The notes under the pieces are model-generated. The model was not told where the DNA came from. It searched no databases and worked only from the letters and a program-made list of their open reading frames with translations. From UBA4615 sp044360485 (GTDB taxonomy: Bacteria > Pseudomonadota > Gammaproteobacteria > Burkholderiales > Burkholderiaceae_E), in the NCBI GenBank assembly GCA_044360485.1, contig JBIKKG010000059.1, forward strand, positions 1 through 14,938: DNA of 14,938 nt, written 5' to 3'. The position numbers and the translations under genes were made by a program. Positions 7,165-14,938 of this stretch are shown here, piece after piece. Position 1 is the first letter of the stretch, and every line of letters begins with the position of its first letter.

Positions 7165-7683
7165 TCAGCGCGGCCGGAATTCGGTGCTGCGCGCCCGCGA
7201 GGCCACCTTGTCGAGCACGCCGTTGACGAACTTGTAGCCGTCGGTGCCGCCGAAGGTCTTGGTCAGTTCGACCGCCTCGTTGATCACCACACGGTACGGG
7301 ATTTCGAGGTGGCTCGTCAGTTCGAACGAGCCAATCAGCAAGGCCGCATGCTCAACCGGCGACAGCTCCTGGACGGTGCGATCGAGGTGAGGCGCGATCT
7401 GCCCGTGTAATGCATCGATGTCACGGATCACGCCGTGCAGCAGCTCTGCGAAATGCTCACGGTCGATCTTGTCGACATGGGGCGCGGTGGCATAAAGGTG
7501 CGCCTCAATGGCGCCGGCATCATCGGCCGACACCAGCCACTGGTACAGGCCCTGCATCGCAAGCTCACGCGAGCGGCGCCGCGCACTCTTCGGTGGCGTG
7601 CGCTCAAAGCCCGCTGCGCCACCGTGGGCAGCACCGCCCGTGGTGGCCTTTGCAGGCAAGGAGTGATCGGAAGGGCCGGTCAC
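7165..7683 (-). CDS. nusB: Transcription antitermination factor NusB
   Basis: Binds boxA RNA with NusE (ribosomal protein S10) to protect rRNA and other transcripts from premature Rho-dependent termination. The 172-residue product has an all-helical NusB fold. It shows SARRRSRELAMQGLYQWL (about residues 33-50), the boxA-binding arginine-rich opening, then YRVVINEAVELTKTFG and GYKFVNGVLDKVA near the end. The first 30 residues (Pro/Gly/Ala-rich) are a non-conserved extension. The start is GTG at 7683-7681, six bases after the ribH stop. No ATG precedes the conserved region, so a non-ATG start is required. Linkage of ribH to nusB is very common. Confidence 0.96.
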   Translation of the reverse strand: MTGPSDHSLPAKATTGGAAHGGAAGFERTPPKSARRRSRELAMQGLYQWLVSADDAGAIEAHLYATAPHVDKIDREHFAELLHGVIRDIDALHGQIAPHLDRTVQELSPVEHAALLIGSFELTSHLEIPYRVVINEAVELTKTFGGTDGYKFVNGVLDKVASRARSTEFRPR

Positions 7684-7689
7684 GCCCGC

Positions 7690-8190
7690 TCACTCGTCAT
7701 CGTCTTCTTCGTCGTCATCGTCTTCCGTCAGACCCGAAAGCGATGCCGAGAGGTTCGCCATTTCGACCGCTACACGGGCCGCATCCGTACCCTTCTCGCG
7801 GGTGCGTGCATGGGCCTGCTCGTCGGTGTCGACGGTGAGGATGGCATTGGCGATCGGCACGCCGTAATCGAGCGTGAGCTGCATGATGCCGGCTGCGCTC
7901 TGGTCCGACACGACCTCGAAGTGATAGGTCTCGCCGCGCACTACGGCGCCCAGTGCGATGAGCGCATCAAACTCGGCGGTGTGGGCCAGCTGACGCAGCG
8001 CCAGCGGGACTTCGAGCGCGCCAGGCACGGTGCACACCAGCACGTCTTCCTCGCTGACGCCAAGGCGTTCGAGTTCGGCCAGACACGCCTCACGCAGCGC
8101 ATTGCAGATCGGCTCGTTGAATCGGGCTTGTACGATGCCGATGCGCAGGCCTTCGCCGTTGACTTCGGCGTTGAAAATTTCGATGTCCAA
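7690..8190 (-). CDS. ribH: 6,7-dimethyl-8-ribityllumazine synthase
   Basis: Condenses the dihydroxybutanone phosphate made by RibB with the ribitylaminouracil from the RibD branch, giving lumazine, the substrate of RibE; the family assembles as pentamers or capsids. Motifs: QARFNEPI (about 21-28, substrate stacking Phe), CTVPGALEVPLAL (53-65), GAVVRGETYHFEVV (81-94, catalytic His90) and the REKGTDAA loop (131-138). The frame has no ATG before the conserved region; TTG 8190-8188 is the likely start, with AAGGA six bases upstream. The protein ends in eleven consecutive acidic residues (156-166), encoded by a trinucleotide-like repeat. It begins nine bases after the ribBX stop. Confidence 0.97.
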   Translation of the reverse strand: MDIEIFNAEVNGEGLRIGIVQARFNEPICNALREACLAELERLGVSEEDVLVCTVPGALEVPLALRQLAHTAEFDALIALGAVVRGETYHFEVVSDQSAAGIMQLTLDYGVPIANAILTVDTDEQAHARTREKGTDAARVAVEMANLSASLSGLTEDDDDEEDDDE

Positions 8191-8196
8191 GAAAGA

Positions 8197-8201
8197 TCCT
8201 T
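8197..8201 (-). promoter_or_regulatory. Shine-Dalgarno site of ribH overlapping the ribBX stop codon
   Basis: On the minus strand the ribBX stop TAA (8202-8200) shares its two A bases with the ribosome site AAGGA (8201-8197), which is followed by six bases and then the TTG start of ribH. This decides the TTG start and suggests that ribosomes finishing ribBX help start ribH. Confidence 0.7.
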
Positions 8202-9399
8202 AAGGTTGTGATTCGTACCCGACGACCTGCAGGTCGTACCCGGCCATGCTCGGAATACGCCGCGGCTGCGACAGCACACGCATGCGTCCCACGCCCAGAT
8301 CGCGCAGTATCTGCGCACCCACCCCGTAGGAACGCAGATCCATCTTGCCTTTGCCACGCAGGCGCGATTCAAGCGGCGCCGTACCGGCCAGCACGTCGAA
8401 CTGACGTCGCAGAGCCTGGGCATCCTGTGTGCAGTTGAGCATCACGAGCACGCCTGCGCCATGCTCGGCAATGGCTTGAAGGGCACGAGGCACCGACCAG
8501 GCATGGCGGCCGCGATCCACCTCAAGCAAATCAAGCACAGACAGCGGCTCGTGCACTCGCACCGGAATTTCGTCCTGCGCAGAGAATTGCCCCATGACCA
8601 TGGCGATGTGGGTGGAGTCGCTGGGCTTGTCGCGGAACATGATCATGCGGAACTCACCCGCGGTGGTCCGCACAGTGCGCTCCCCCAGCCGCTCGATCAG
8701 GCTCTCGTTGGCGCTGCGGTAATGGATCAGATCGGCAATCGTGCCAATCTTCAAGCCATGCTCACGACCGAACTCGATCAGGTCGGGCAGCCGCGCCATG
8801 GTGCCGTCGTCCTTGAGGATTTCGCAGATGACTGAAGCGGGCGTCAGACCAGCAAGTTGGGCCAGGTCGCAACCGGCCTCGGTGTGTCCGGCGCGCATCA
8901 GCACGCCACCTGGCTGAGCCGTGAGCGGAAAGATGTGCCCCGGTTGCACCAGATCGTCCGCCTTGGCCTGCGCAGCCACCGCGACCGCCACCGTATGGGA
9001 GCGGTCGGCGGCGGAAATGCCAGTGGTGACGCCCTCGGCGGCCTCAATAGAAACCGTGAAATTGGTGCCGTGCGCGGTGCCGTTGACCTGCACCATCGGT
9101 GCAAGGTTGAGCTGTCGGCAGCGCTGCTCGGTCAGCGTGAGGCAAATCAGACCACGGCCGTACCGGGCCATGAAATTGATGGCCTCCGGCGTCACGAAAT
9201 CCGCGGCAAGCACCAGATCGCCTTCATTTTCGCGGTCTTCTTCGTCGACCAGGATGACCATGCGACCGGCCTTGAGCTCGGCGACGATCTCCAGGGTCGA
9301 TGCAATGGCGTCGGTGGGCAACGCAGTACGGGCCGGCTCGGGAGCCGCGGCAGAGGGAGCGCTGCGGGCAGCGTCCACAGAAGAGGTCGGAGGCGTCAT
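8200..9399 (-). CDS. ribB: 3,4-dihydroxy-2-butanone-4-phosphate synthase with degenerate GTP cyclohydrolase II-like domain (RibBX type)
   Basis: The N-terminal domain (about residues 33-235 of 399) turns ribulose 5-phosphate into dihydroxybutanone phosphate for RibH. It carries DEEDRENEGDLVLAAD (52-67), EGVTTGISAADRSHTV (122-137) and GVLMRAGHTEA (165-175). The C-terminal part (about 249-399) has the RibA fold ending (SYGVGAQILRDLGV), but where RibA has its three zinc-binding cysteines this protein reads RVHEPLSVLDLLEVDRGRH (about 281-299), with none. It is therefore best read as the RibBX variant described in Proteobacteria, not a working RibB/RibA fusion; automatic pipelines often call it ribBA. 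ATG 9399 is used instead of the upstream start at 9522 because that extension has no homology and covers the divergent promoter region. It is the first gene of the run to pncC. Confidence 0.93.
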   Translation of the reverse strand: MTPPTSSVDAARSAPSAAAPEPARTALPTDAIASTLEIVAELKAGRMVILVDEEDRENEGDLVLAADFVTPEAINFMARYGRGLICLTLTEQRCRQLNLAPMVQVNGTAHGTNFTVSIEAAEGVTTGISAADRSHTVAVAVAAQAKADDLVQPGHIFPLTAQPGGVLMRAGHTEAGCDLAQLAGLTPASVICEILKDDGTMARLPDLIEFGREHGLKIGTIADLIHYRSANESLIERLGERTVRTTAGEFRMIMFRDKPSDSTHIAMVMGQFSAQDEIPVRVHEPLSVLDLLEVDRGRHAWSVPRALQAIAEHGAGVLVMLNCTQDAQALRRQFDVLAGTAPLESRLRGKGKMDLRSYGVGAQILRDLGVGRMRVLSQPRRIPSMAGYDLQVVGYESQP

Positions 9400-9608
9400 C
9401 GAATGGATCGCGGCTCGAAGGGGGTTTGAGTGTACCGGATGCGCCCACTGACCCCGCCTGCGCCCTGCCGGGTTCACTGAAAGCGGGTTGCGAGCATCGG
9501 TCGCGCCATGCCAACCGTTCACCGGTCAGTCTGCTCAGCGTGGCCGTCGTCTGCCTATGCTTGGCCGGTTACTTCTTGCTTGCCAATCGGTTCCGCCTGC
9601 CCGCCCTG
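9400..9608. promoter_or_regulatory. Divergent region between ribBX and the GGDEF-EAL gene
   Basis: With the chosen starts this 209-bp stretch must promote ribBX leftward and the c-di-GMP gene rightward. On the minus strand TACACT (9434-9429) resembles a -10 box about 30 bases before the ribBX start, but no good -35 box lies at the right distance. No FMN riboswitch (RFN) consensus is visible. The frame of the GGDEF-EAL protein stays open through the whole stretch, so part of it may be coding. Confidence 0.35.
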
Positions 9609-11450
9609 ATGCCCACACCTGCCTGCGCCACAGCCTTGCCCCCTTCGCGCCCTGCAAACGGGCCCGCGTTGGCGCTGGCAGCTGACCCCGGGGCGACGCC
9701 CAAACGGCGCGCGTCTGACCGGCTGCACAGCGGGGCCGAGGACGACAGGCAGGAGGTCACCAACGCCCCTCGTCTGCCCCTTCAGACGCTGCTGCCGGCA
9801 CTCGGCGTTGCAACGATCCTGGGCACAAGCGGTGCATTGATCGCGGCGCTGACGTGGCTCGCGCCGGGCTGGCGTGCGCAGCCATCGGTGGCAGTCGGCT
9901 TGGCTGCACTCGCCACGGCGGTGGTCCTGGCCATCGCTTTGCACGCAGCCGGCCTGCGCCTGAACCGACGCCTGGCCGACATCCGCGACGTGCTGGAGCG
10001 CACCAAGTCGGGCGACTATTCCTTGCGCATCGATACCCGGCACCGGGACGATCTGGGTGCACTCGCCCAGAGCGTGAATCGGTTGGTGTCGACCTCGGCC
10101 CGACGCGAGAAACGCATCCTCGAATCGGCTCTGGCCGATCCGCTGACCGGCCTGCCCAATCGCACCCTGCTTACCGAACGCCTGCGCCACCTGCTGGCAC
10201 TCTCGAAGCGGCAAGCCACTCCCTTCGCTGTCGCGGTGATCGACCTCGATCGCTTCAAATTCATCAACGATTCTTTGGGGCACGCGGCAGGAGACTCAGT
10301 ACTGCTGGAAGTGGCGCGGCGGCTGCGCAAGACCGTTCGGGAGAGCGACACGGTCGCCAGGCTCGGTGGCGATGAGTTCGTGCTGTTGCTTTCCGGTGGT
10401 GAGCACACCGTACGCGAAGTGGCGTCGCGCATTCTCGATGCCATGCAAGCGCCGATGGTGCATCTGGATCAGCGCATCGACATCGGCATGTCGATCGGGA
10501 TCGCGCTGCACCCGCAGCATGGTGGCGACGAACGCACGCTCATGCGTCACGCCGACAGCGCCATGTACCGCGCCAAGCGCAAGCGCGCAGGCCTTGAGAT
10601 TTTCAACGGCGAATCACACGAGGTGCGGCGCAGCTATCTGTCGATGCTGGGCGAGTTGCGTACAGCGCTTGAAAGCGGACAGCTCGTACTGGAGTACCAG
10701 CCCAAGCTTGAGGTCAGCAGTGGCATGATCGTGGGCTTCGAAGGTCTGGTGCGCTGGAAGCATCCCAAACGGGGCACCATTCAGCCCGGCGAATTCGTGC
10801 AATTCGCTGAGCAAAGCGGTTTCATTCGTGAGATGACGCAATGGGTAGTCGCTCAAGGCGCAGCCTTTTCGCGCGACCTCTCCCTGCAAGGTCTGAACGT
10901 CTGCATCTCGGTCAATGTGTCGGCGCAGGATATTGAAAATCGGGCATTTGCCGAAGGCGTCGCCGATATCGTGCGACGCATCCAGCCAGCCCCTGGCGGC
11001 TTATGCCTGGAAATCACCGAAAGCGGCCTGGTGAGCGAAACCGACGTGGCCGTGGCCAACCTGCAAGCCCTCGCCGCACTGGGCGTCAGACTGGCCGTCG
11101 ATGATTTCGGCACGGGCTACGCCACACTCAAACAGCTGCAGAACCTGCCGGTCGATGAGCTCAAGATTGACCGCTCATTCGTGAGCGGCATGAACGATAA
11201 CCGCGGCAGCCACACCATCGTGCGCTCGACCATCGAGCTGGGTAAGCAACTCGGTCTGCGTGTGGTCGCCGAAGGCGTGGAAACCGTCGCCGAATTGCGC
11301 AGTCTTGCAGCGATGGGCTGCGACGAAATTCAGGGCTATTACGTGGCCAAACCGATGCCAGCCTGCGATGTGGCGAGCTATGTGCGCACGCGCAATGCGC
11401 TGCAGGGGAAGGCCGCGCACCGATACGCTTCGCTCAACCCCTCAGTGTGA
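9609..11450 (+). CDS. Membrane-bound GGDEF-EAL protein (diguanylate cyclase / c-di-GMP phosphodiesterase)
   Basis: Makes and/or degrades cyclic di-GMP at the inner membrane. From ATG 9609 it has 613 residues: a Pro/Ala-rich start, two hydrophobic segments (about 60-83 and 94-116), a HAMP linker (about 117-167), GGDEF (about 172-332) and EAL (about 345-592). The cyclase motif GGDEF (253-257) is intact, and RESD (244-247) five residues before it is an intact inhibitory I-site. The EAL motif is EGL (378-380), but SVNVS, EITES, DDFGTG, LKID, AEGVET and QGYY are all kept, so phosphodiesterase activity is plausible. The start is uncertain: the frame is open from ATG 9300, which overlaps ribBX, and from TTG 9426, which would add a third hydrophobic segment; none has a clear ribosome site. 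It is the only fully visible plus-strand gene and sits between ribE and ribBX. Confidence 0.9.
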   Translation: MPTPACATALPPSRPANGPALALAADPGATPKRRASDRLHSGAEDDRQEVTNAPRLPLQTLLPALGVATILGTSGALIAALTWLAPGWRAQPSVAVGLAALATAVVLAIALHAAGLRLNRRLADIRDVLERTKSGDYSLRIDTRHRDDLGALAQSVNRLVSTSARREKRILESALADPLTGLPNRTLLTERLRHLLALSKRQATPFAVAVIDLDRFKFINDSLGHAAGDSVLLEVARRLRKTVRESDTVARLGGDEFVLLLSGGEHTVREVASRILDAMQAPMVHLDQRIDIGMSIGIALHPQHGGDERTLMRHADSAMYRAKRKRAGLEIFNGESHEVRRSYLSMLGELRTALESGQLVLEYQPKLEVSSGMIVGFEGLVRWKHPKRGTIQPGEFVQFAEQSGFIREMTQWVVAQGAAFSRDLSLQGLNVCISVNVSAQDIENRAFAEGVADIVRRIQPAPGGLCLEITESGLVSETDVAVANLQALAALGVRLAVDDFGTGYATLKQLQNLPVDELKIDRSFVSGMNDNRGSHTIVRSTIELGKQLGLRVVAEGVETVAELRSLAAMGCDEIQGYYVAKPMPACDVASYVRTRNALQGKAAHRYASLNPSV

Positions 11451-12062
11451 GCGGGTGCTGTCTGCCAGCATGCGCTCCACGTAGCGTGCAATCAGATCAA
11501 TCTCCAGATTGACGTGTGCGCCAGGCTTCAAATGCTTGAGCGTGGTGGCCTGGATGGTGTGCGGAATCAGGTTGATGCTGATCACGCAGGGGCCTTCGGG
11601 CAAATCGCTCACGCTGTTGACCGTGAGACTGGTGCCGTTGATCGTCACTGAACCCTTGTAGGCCAGATACTTCGAGATCTGTGCCGGCACGCGAATGTCC
11701 AGTCGCCACGACTCGCCCACCGGGGCAAAGTGGACCACCTCGCCCAGCCCGTCCACATGCCCGCTCACCAGATGACCTCCCAGGCGGTCGGCCAGCCGCA
11801 GGGCTTTTTCCAGATTCACTTCACCCGGCGCGCCTAAGCCAGTCGTCTTGTCCAGGCTTTCACGCGAGACCTCGACCTTGAATCGCGAGCCCTCGACGAC
11901 GATCGCGGTCATGCAGGCGCCCTGAATCGCGATCGAGTCGCCGATGGCCACATCACTCAGATCGAGTGCGCCCGCATCCACGGTGAGACGCAGGCCTGCA
12001 TCAGCCCCTAAAGACTCGACAGCTTCGATTCGGCCAACTGCGGCGACGATACCGGTGAACAT
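11442..12062 (-). CDS. ribE: Riboflavin synthase, alpha subunit
   Basis: Dismutates two lumazine molecules into riboflavin and the ribitylaminouracil precursor, the last step of riboflavin synthesis. The 206-residue protein has two lumazine-binding barrels (about 1-95 and 96-190). Motifs: MFTGIVAAVGRI at the N-terminus, GGHLVSGHVDGLG (about 95-107), INGTSLTVN, and LIPHTIQATTL near the end. ATG 12062 is chosen because MFTGIV is the standard start and AGGA lies seven bases upstream; a TTG at 12089 would give nine extra residues. It begins 23 bases after the ribD stop. Its last nine bases overlap the end of the GGDEF-EAL gene on the other strand. Called ribE here (E. coli ribC). Confidence 0.97.
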   Translation of the reverse strand: MFTGIVAAVGRIEAVESLGADAGLRLTVDAGALDLSDVAIGDSIAIQGACMTAIVVEGSRFKVEVSRESLDKTTGLGAPGEVNLEKALRLADRLGGHLVSGHVDGLGEVVHFAPVGESWRLDIRVPAQISKYLAYKGSVTINGTSLTVNSVSDLPEGPCVISINLIPHTIQATTLKHLKPGAHVNLEIDLIARYVERMLADSTRSH

Positions 12063-12085
12063 GGGGCAGTCCTGATAAGTGAGGT

Positions 12086-13201
12086 TCAAGAAGCGTCCGC
12101 GGCATCGGCCGCAGGCGTGCGATCAAAACGCGCCATGACCCGCACGTCGGGGCCAATGCGCTGAATGTCATGAAAGTGCAGCCGGGTGCGCTGCGCAAGC
12201 GAAACCGGGGCAGGCAAGTCGAGCGCGGGCAGGCCAGTGCCCAGCAGCGAAGGCGCCAGGTACAGCAGCAACTCATCAATGAGCCCTGCTCGGGCCAACG
12301 ACCCGTTGAGTTTGTGACCCGACTCCACGTGAATCTCGTTCAGACCTTCGCCTGCCAGGTAGGCCAGACAGGCGGGCAGGTCAACTTTGCCGCGGGGGTC
12401 GGGCAAACACACCACGCGACAGCCGCGATCATGCAGTTCCCGCACCTTATCGGGACGCTCCACCGCACTGAAGATCAGGGTGGGTGCGCCCTGCAGCACC
12501 TGCGCATCGAGGTCTATTTCCAGGCGCGAATCGACCACGATCTTCATGGGCTGGCGTGACGTGGGCACATGACGCACGTCCAGTCGGGGGTTGTCGTCAC
12601 GCACCGTACCGATGCCGGTGAGGACCGCGCACGCACGCGCGCGCCAGGCATGGCCATCGGTGCGCGCCGGCTGCGAGGTGATCCACTGGCTCGTGCCATC
12701 GGGCAAGGCGCTCAGGCCATCCAGGGAGGTGGCCAGCTTCAGACGCACCCAGGGCCGGCCCCGCGTCATGCGTGCGACAAAGCCGATGTTCAATTCGATG
12801 GCCTCATCACGCAACAGACCACAACGCACATCGACGCCAGCCTCGCGCAGCCGCGCCAGACCCCGGCCATTGACACTGGGATTAGGGTCTTCCATAGCAG
12901 CGACCACCCGCGCGACCTGTGCCCGCACCAGCGCATCCACACACGGCGGAGTGCGACCGAAATGGCTACACGGCTCGAGCGTGACATAAGCCGTAGCGCC
13001 CCGTGCATGTTCGCCTGCCTGAGCCAGCGCGCCCACTTCGGCATGCGCTTCGCCCGCGCGCCGATGCCAGCCCTCGCCAACAATCACCCCATCTTTCACG
13101 AGCACACAGCCCACCCGCGGGTTGGGTGTTGTCGTGTTCAAACCCTGACGCGCAAGCTCCAGCGCGCGGCTCATGAACCGATGATCGTCGGAATTGAACA
13201 T
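12086..13201 (-). CDS. ribD: Bifunctional riboflavin biosynthesis deaminase/reductase
   Basis: Deaminates the pyrimidine product of GTP cyclohydrolase II, then reduces its ribose side chain, the second and third steps toward riboflavin. The 371-residue protein has the usual two halves. The deaminase carries TPNPRVGCVLV (about 25-35), zinc ligands HAEVGAL (His53) and TLEPCSHFGRTPPC (Cys78, Cys87). The reductase starts near RPWVRLKLATSLDG and shows the VLTGIGTVRDDNPRL substrate/NADPH segment and the late NEIHVESGHKLNGSL. ATG 13201 lies nine bases after the nrdR stop; no strong ribosome site is visible, so coupling to nrdR is likely. It is followed by ribE. Confidence 0.97.
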   Translation of the reverse strand: MFNSDDHRFMSRALELARQGLNTTTPNPRVGCVLVKDGVIVGEGWHRRAGEAHAEVGALAQAGEHARGATAYVTLEPCSHFGRTPPCVDALVRAQVARVVAAMEDPNPSVNGRGLARLREAGVDVRCGLLRDEAIELNIGFVARMTRGRPWVRLKLATSLDGLSALPDGTSQWITSQPARTDGHAWRARACAVLTGIGTVRDDNPRLDVRHVPTSRQPMKIVVDSRLEIDLDAQVLQGAPTLIFSAVERPDKVRELHDRGCRVVCLPDPRGKVDLPACLAYLAGEGLNEIHVESGHKLNGSLARAGLIDELLLYLAPSLLGTGLPALDLPAPVSLAQRTRLHFHDIQRIGPDVRVMARFDRTPAADAADAS

Positions 13202-13210
13202 CGGTGCGTG

Positions 13211-13690
13211 TCAGGCCTGGGGCTTGGGGCGCGGCCGCCGACGCGGCTGCACTTCCTCGATCGCCTCGGCGAACTCGTCCACATCTTCAAAATTGCGGTA
13301 GACCGACGCAAAGCGCACATAGGCGATCTTGTCGATCTTTTTCAGTTCGCGCATCACCAGTTCACCGATGCGCTCGCTCGGCACCTCGCGCGCGGCCAGC
13401 CCCAGCAATTCTTCCTCAATGCGCAGGATGGCTGCATCGATGGCTTCCGAGGTGGCGGGGCGTTTGCGCAACGCAAGCGCCAGCGATGCCCGCAGCTTGC
13501 GTCGATCGTACTCAGCCCGCACACCATTCTTCTTGACCACCGATGGCATCGACAACTCGACGCGTTCGTAGGTGGTGAAGCGTTTGTCGCATTGCGCACA
13601 GCGCCGTCTGCGGCGCAAGGCCAGCCCGTCTTCGGCCTCGCGGGTTTCAATCACCTGCGTATCCGCGTGATCGCAAAACGGGCAGCGCAT
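13211..13690 (-). CDS. nrdR: Transcriptional repressor NrdR of ribonucleotide reductase genes
   Basis: A nucleotide-sensing repressor that shuts down ribonucleotide reductase genes when (d)ATP binds its ATP-cone. The 159-residue product begins with a zinc ribbon, MRCPFC (Cys3, Cys6) and RRCAQCDKRFTTYER (Cys31, Cys34), followed by the ATP-cone from about residue 49 (VVKKNGVRAEYDRRKL) to about 139 (YVRFASVYRNFEDVDEF). A basic Pro/Arg-rich tail follows. ATG 13690 is the natural start; the gap to glyA is 38 bases. Its reductase targets and NrdR boxes are not in the window. The glyA-nrdR-ribD order is common in Betaproteobacteria. Confidence 0.97.
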   Translation of the reverse strand: MRCPFCDHADTQVIETREAEDGLALRRRRRCAQCDKRFTTYERVELSMPSVVKKNGVRAEYDRRKLRASLALALRKRPATSEAIDAAILRIEEELLGLAAREVPSERIGELVMRELKKIDKIAYVRFASVYRNFEDVDEFAEAIEEVQPRRRPRPKPQA

Positions 13691-13728
13691 GCGGCGACGG
13701 GCTCAGCGCAAGCGCGGGACAGTCACGA

Positions 13729-14938
<1,210 letters not shown>

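Noticed and set aside
9400..9608. FMN riboswitch upstream of ribBX
   Set aside because: The conserved RFN blocks (such as AGGG...GTGAAA..TCCC..ACCGGCGGT) are not visible on the minus strand before ribBX, nor before ribD.

Overview
The window is a GC-rich piece of a bacterial chromosome made almost entirely of housekeeping genes, nearly all on the minus strand. Protein sequences and gene order point to a betaproteobacterium, most likely Burkholderiales. The supporting features are pncC-recA-recX followed directly by sucC-sucD, glyA-nrdR-ribD-ribE, a RibB with a RibA-like tail, and a RecA of Burkholderiales type. This assignment is inference from memory of those families; no search was run.

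Layout in the direction of minus-strand transcription (high to low coordinates). (1) glyA (5' end outside the window), nrdR, ribD and ribE cover 14938-11442. (2) A membrane-bound GGDEF-EAL cyclic-di-GMP gene lies on the opposite strand (about 9609-11450) and overlaps the 3' end of ribE by 9 bp. (3) A packed run ribBX-ribH-nusB-thiL-pgpA-pncC covers 9399-4856, with gaps or overlaps of only a few bases and likely translational coupling. (4) recA has its own sigma70-type promoter overlapped by a LexA (SOS) box and is followed by recX (4801-3159). (5) sucC-sucD, the two succinyl-CoA synthetase subunits, occupy 2906-833. (6) A gene-free stretch of about 440 bp contains a 13-bp G-rich tandem repeat. 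(7) The 5' part of a PP2C-type protein phosphatase gene runs off the left edge (391-1).

The functions are mostly one-carbon and cofactor metabolism: GlyA makes methylene-THF; RibD, RibE, RibB and RibH build riboflavin; ThiL makes thiamine diphosphate. NrdR controls ribonucleotide reductases and NusB acts in antitermination. PgpA makes phosphatidylglycerol, PncC recycles deamidated pyridine nucleotides, and RecA/RecX handle recombination and the SOS response. SucCD works in the TCA cycle. No gene for a true GTP cyclohydrolase II is visible, because the RibA-like half of the RibB protein lacks the zinc-binding cysteines.

I found no clear defence island, phage, transposon, CRISPR array, tRNA or rRNA. 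The most unusual feature is the c-di-GMP gene placed antisense inside the riboflavin cluster, which raises the possibility of a non-contiguous operon. The tandem G-tract repeat after sucD is second.
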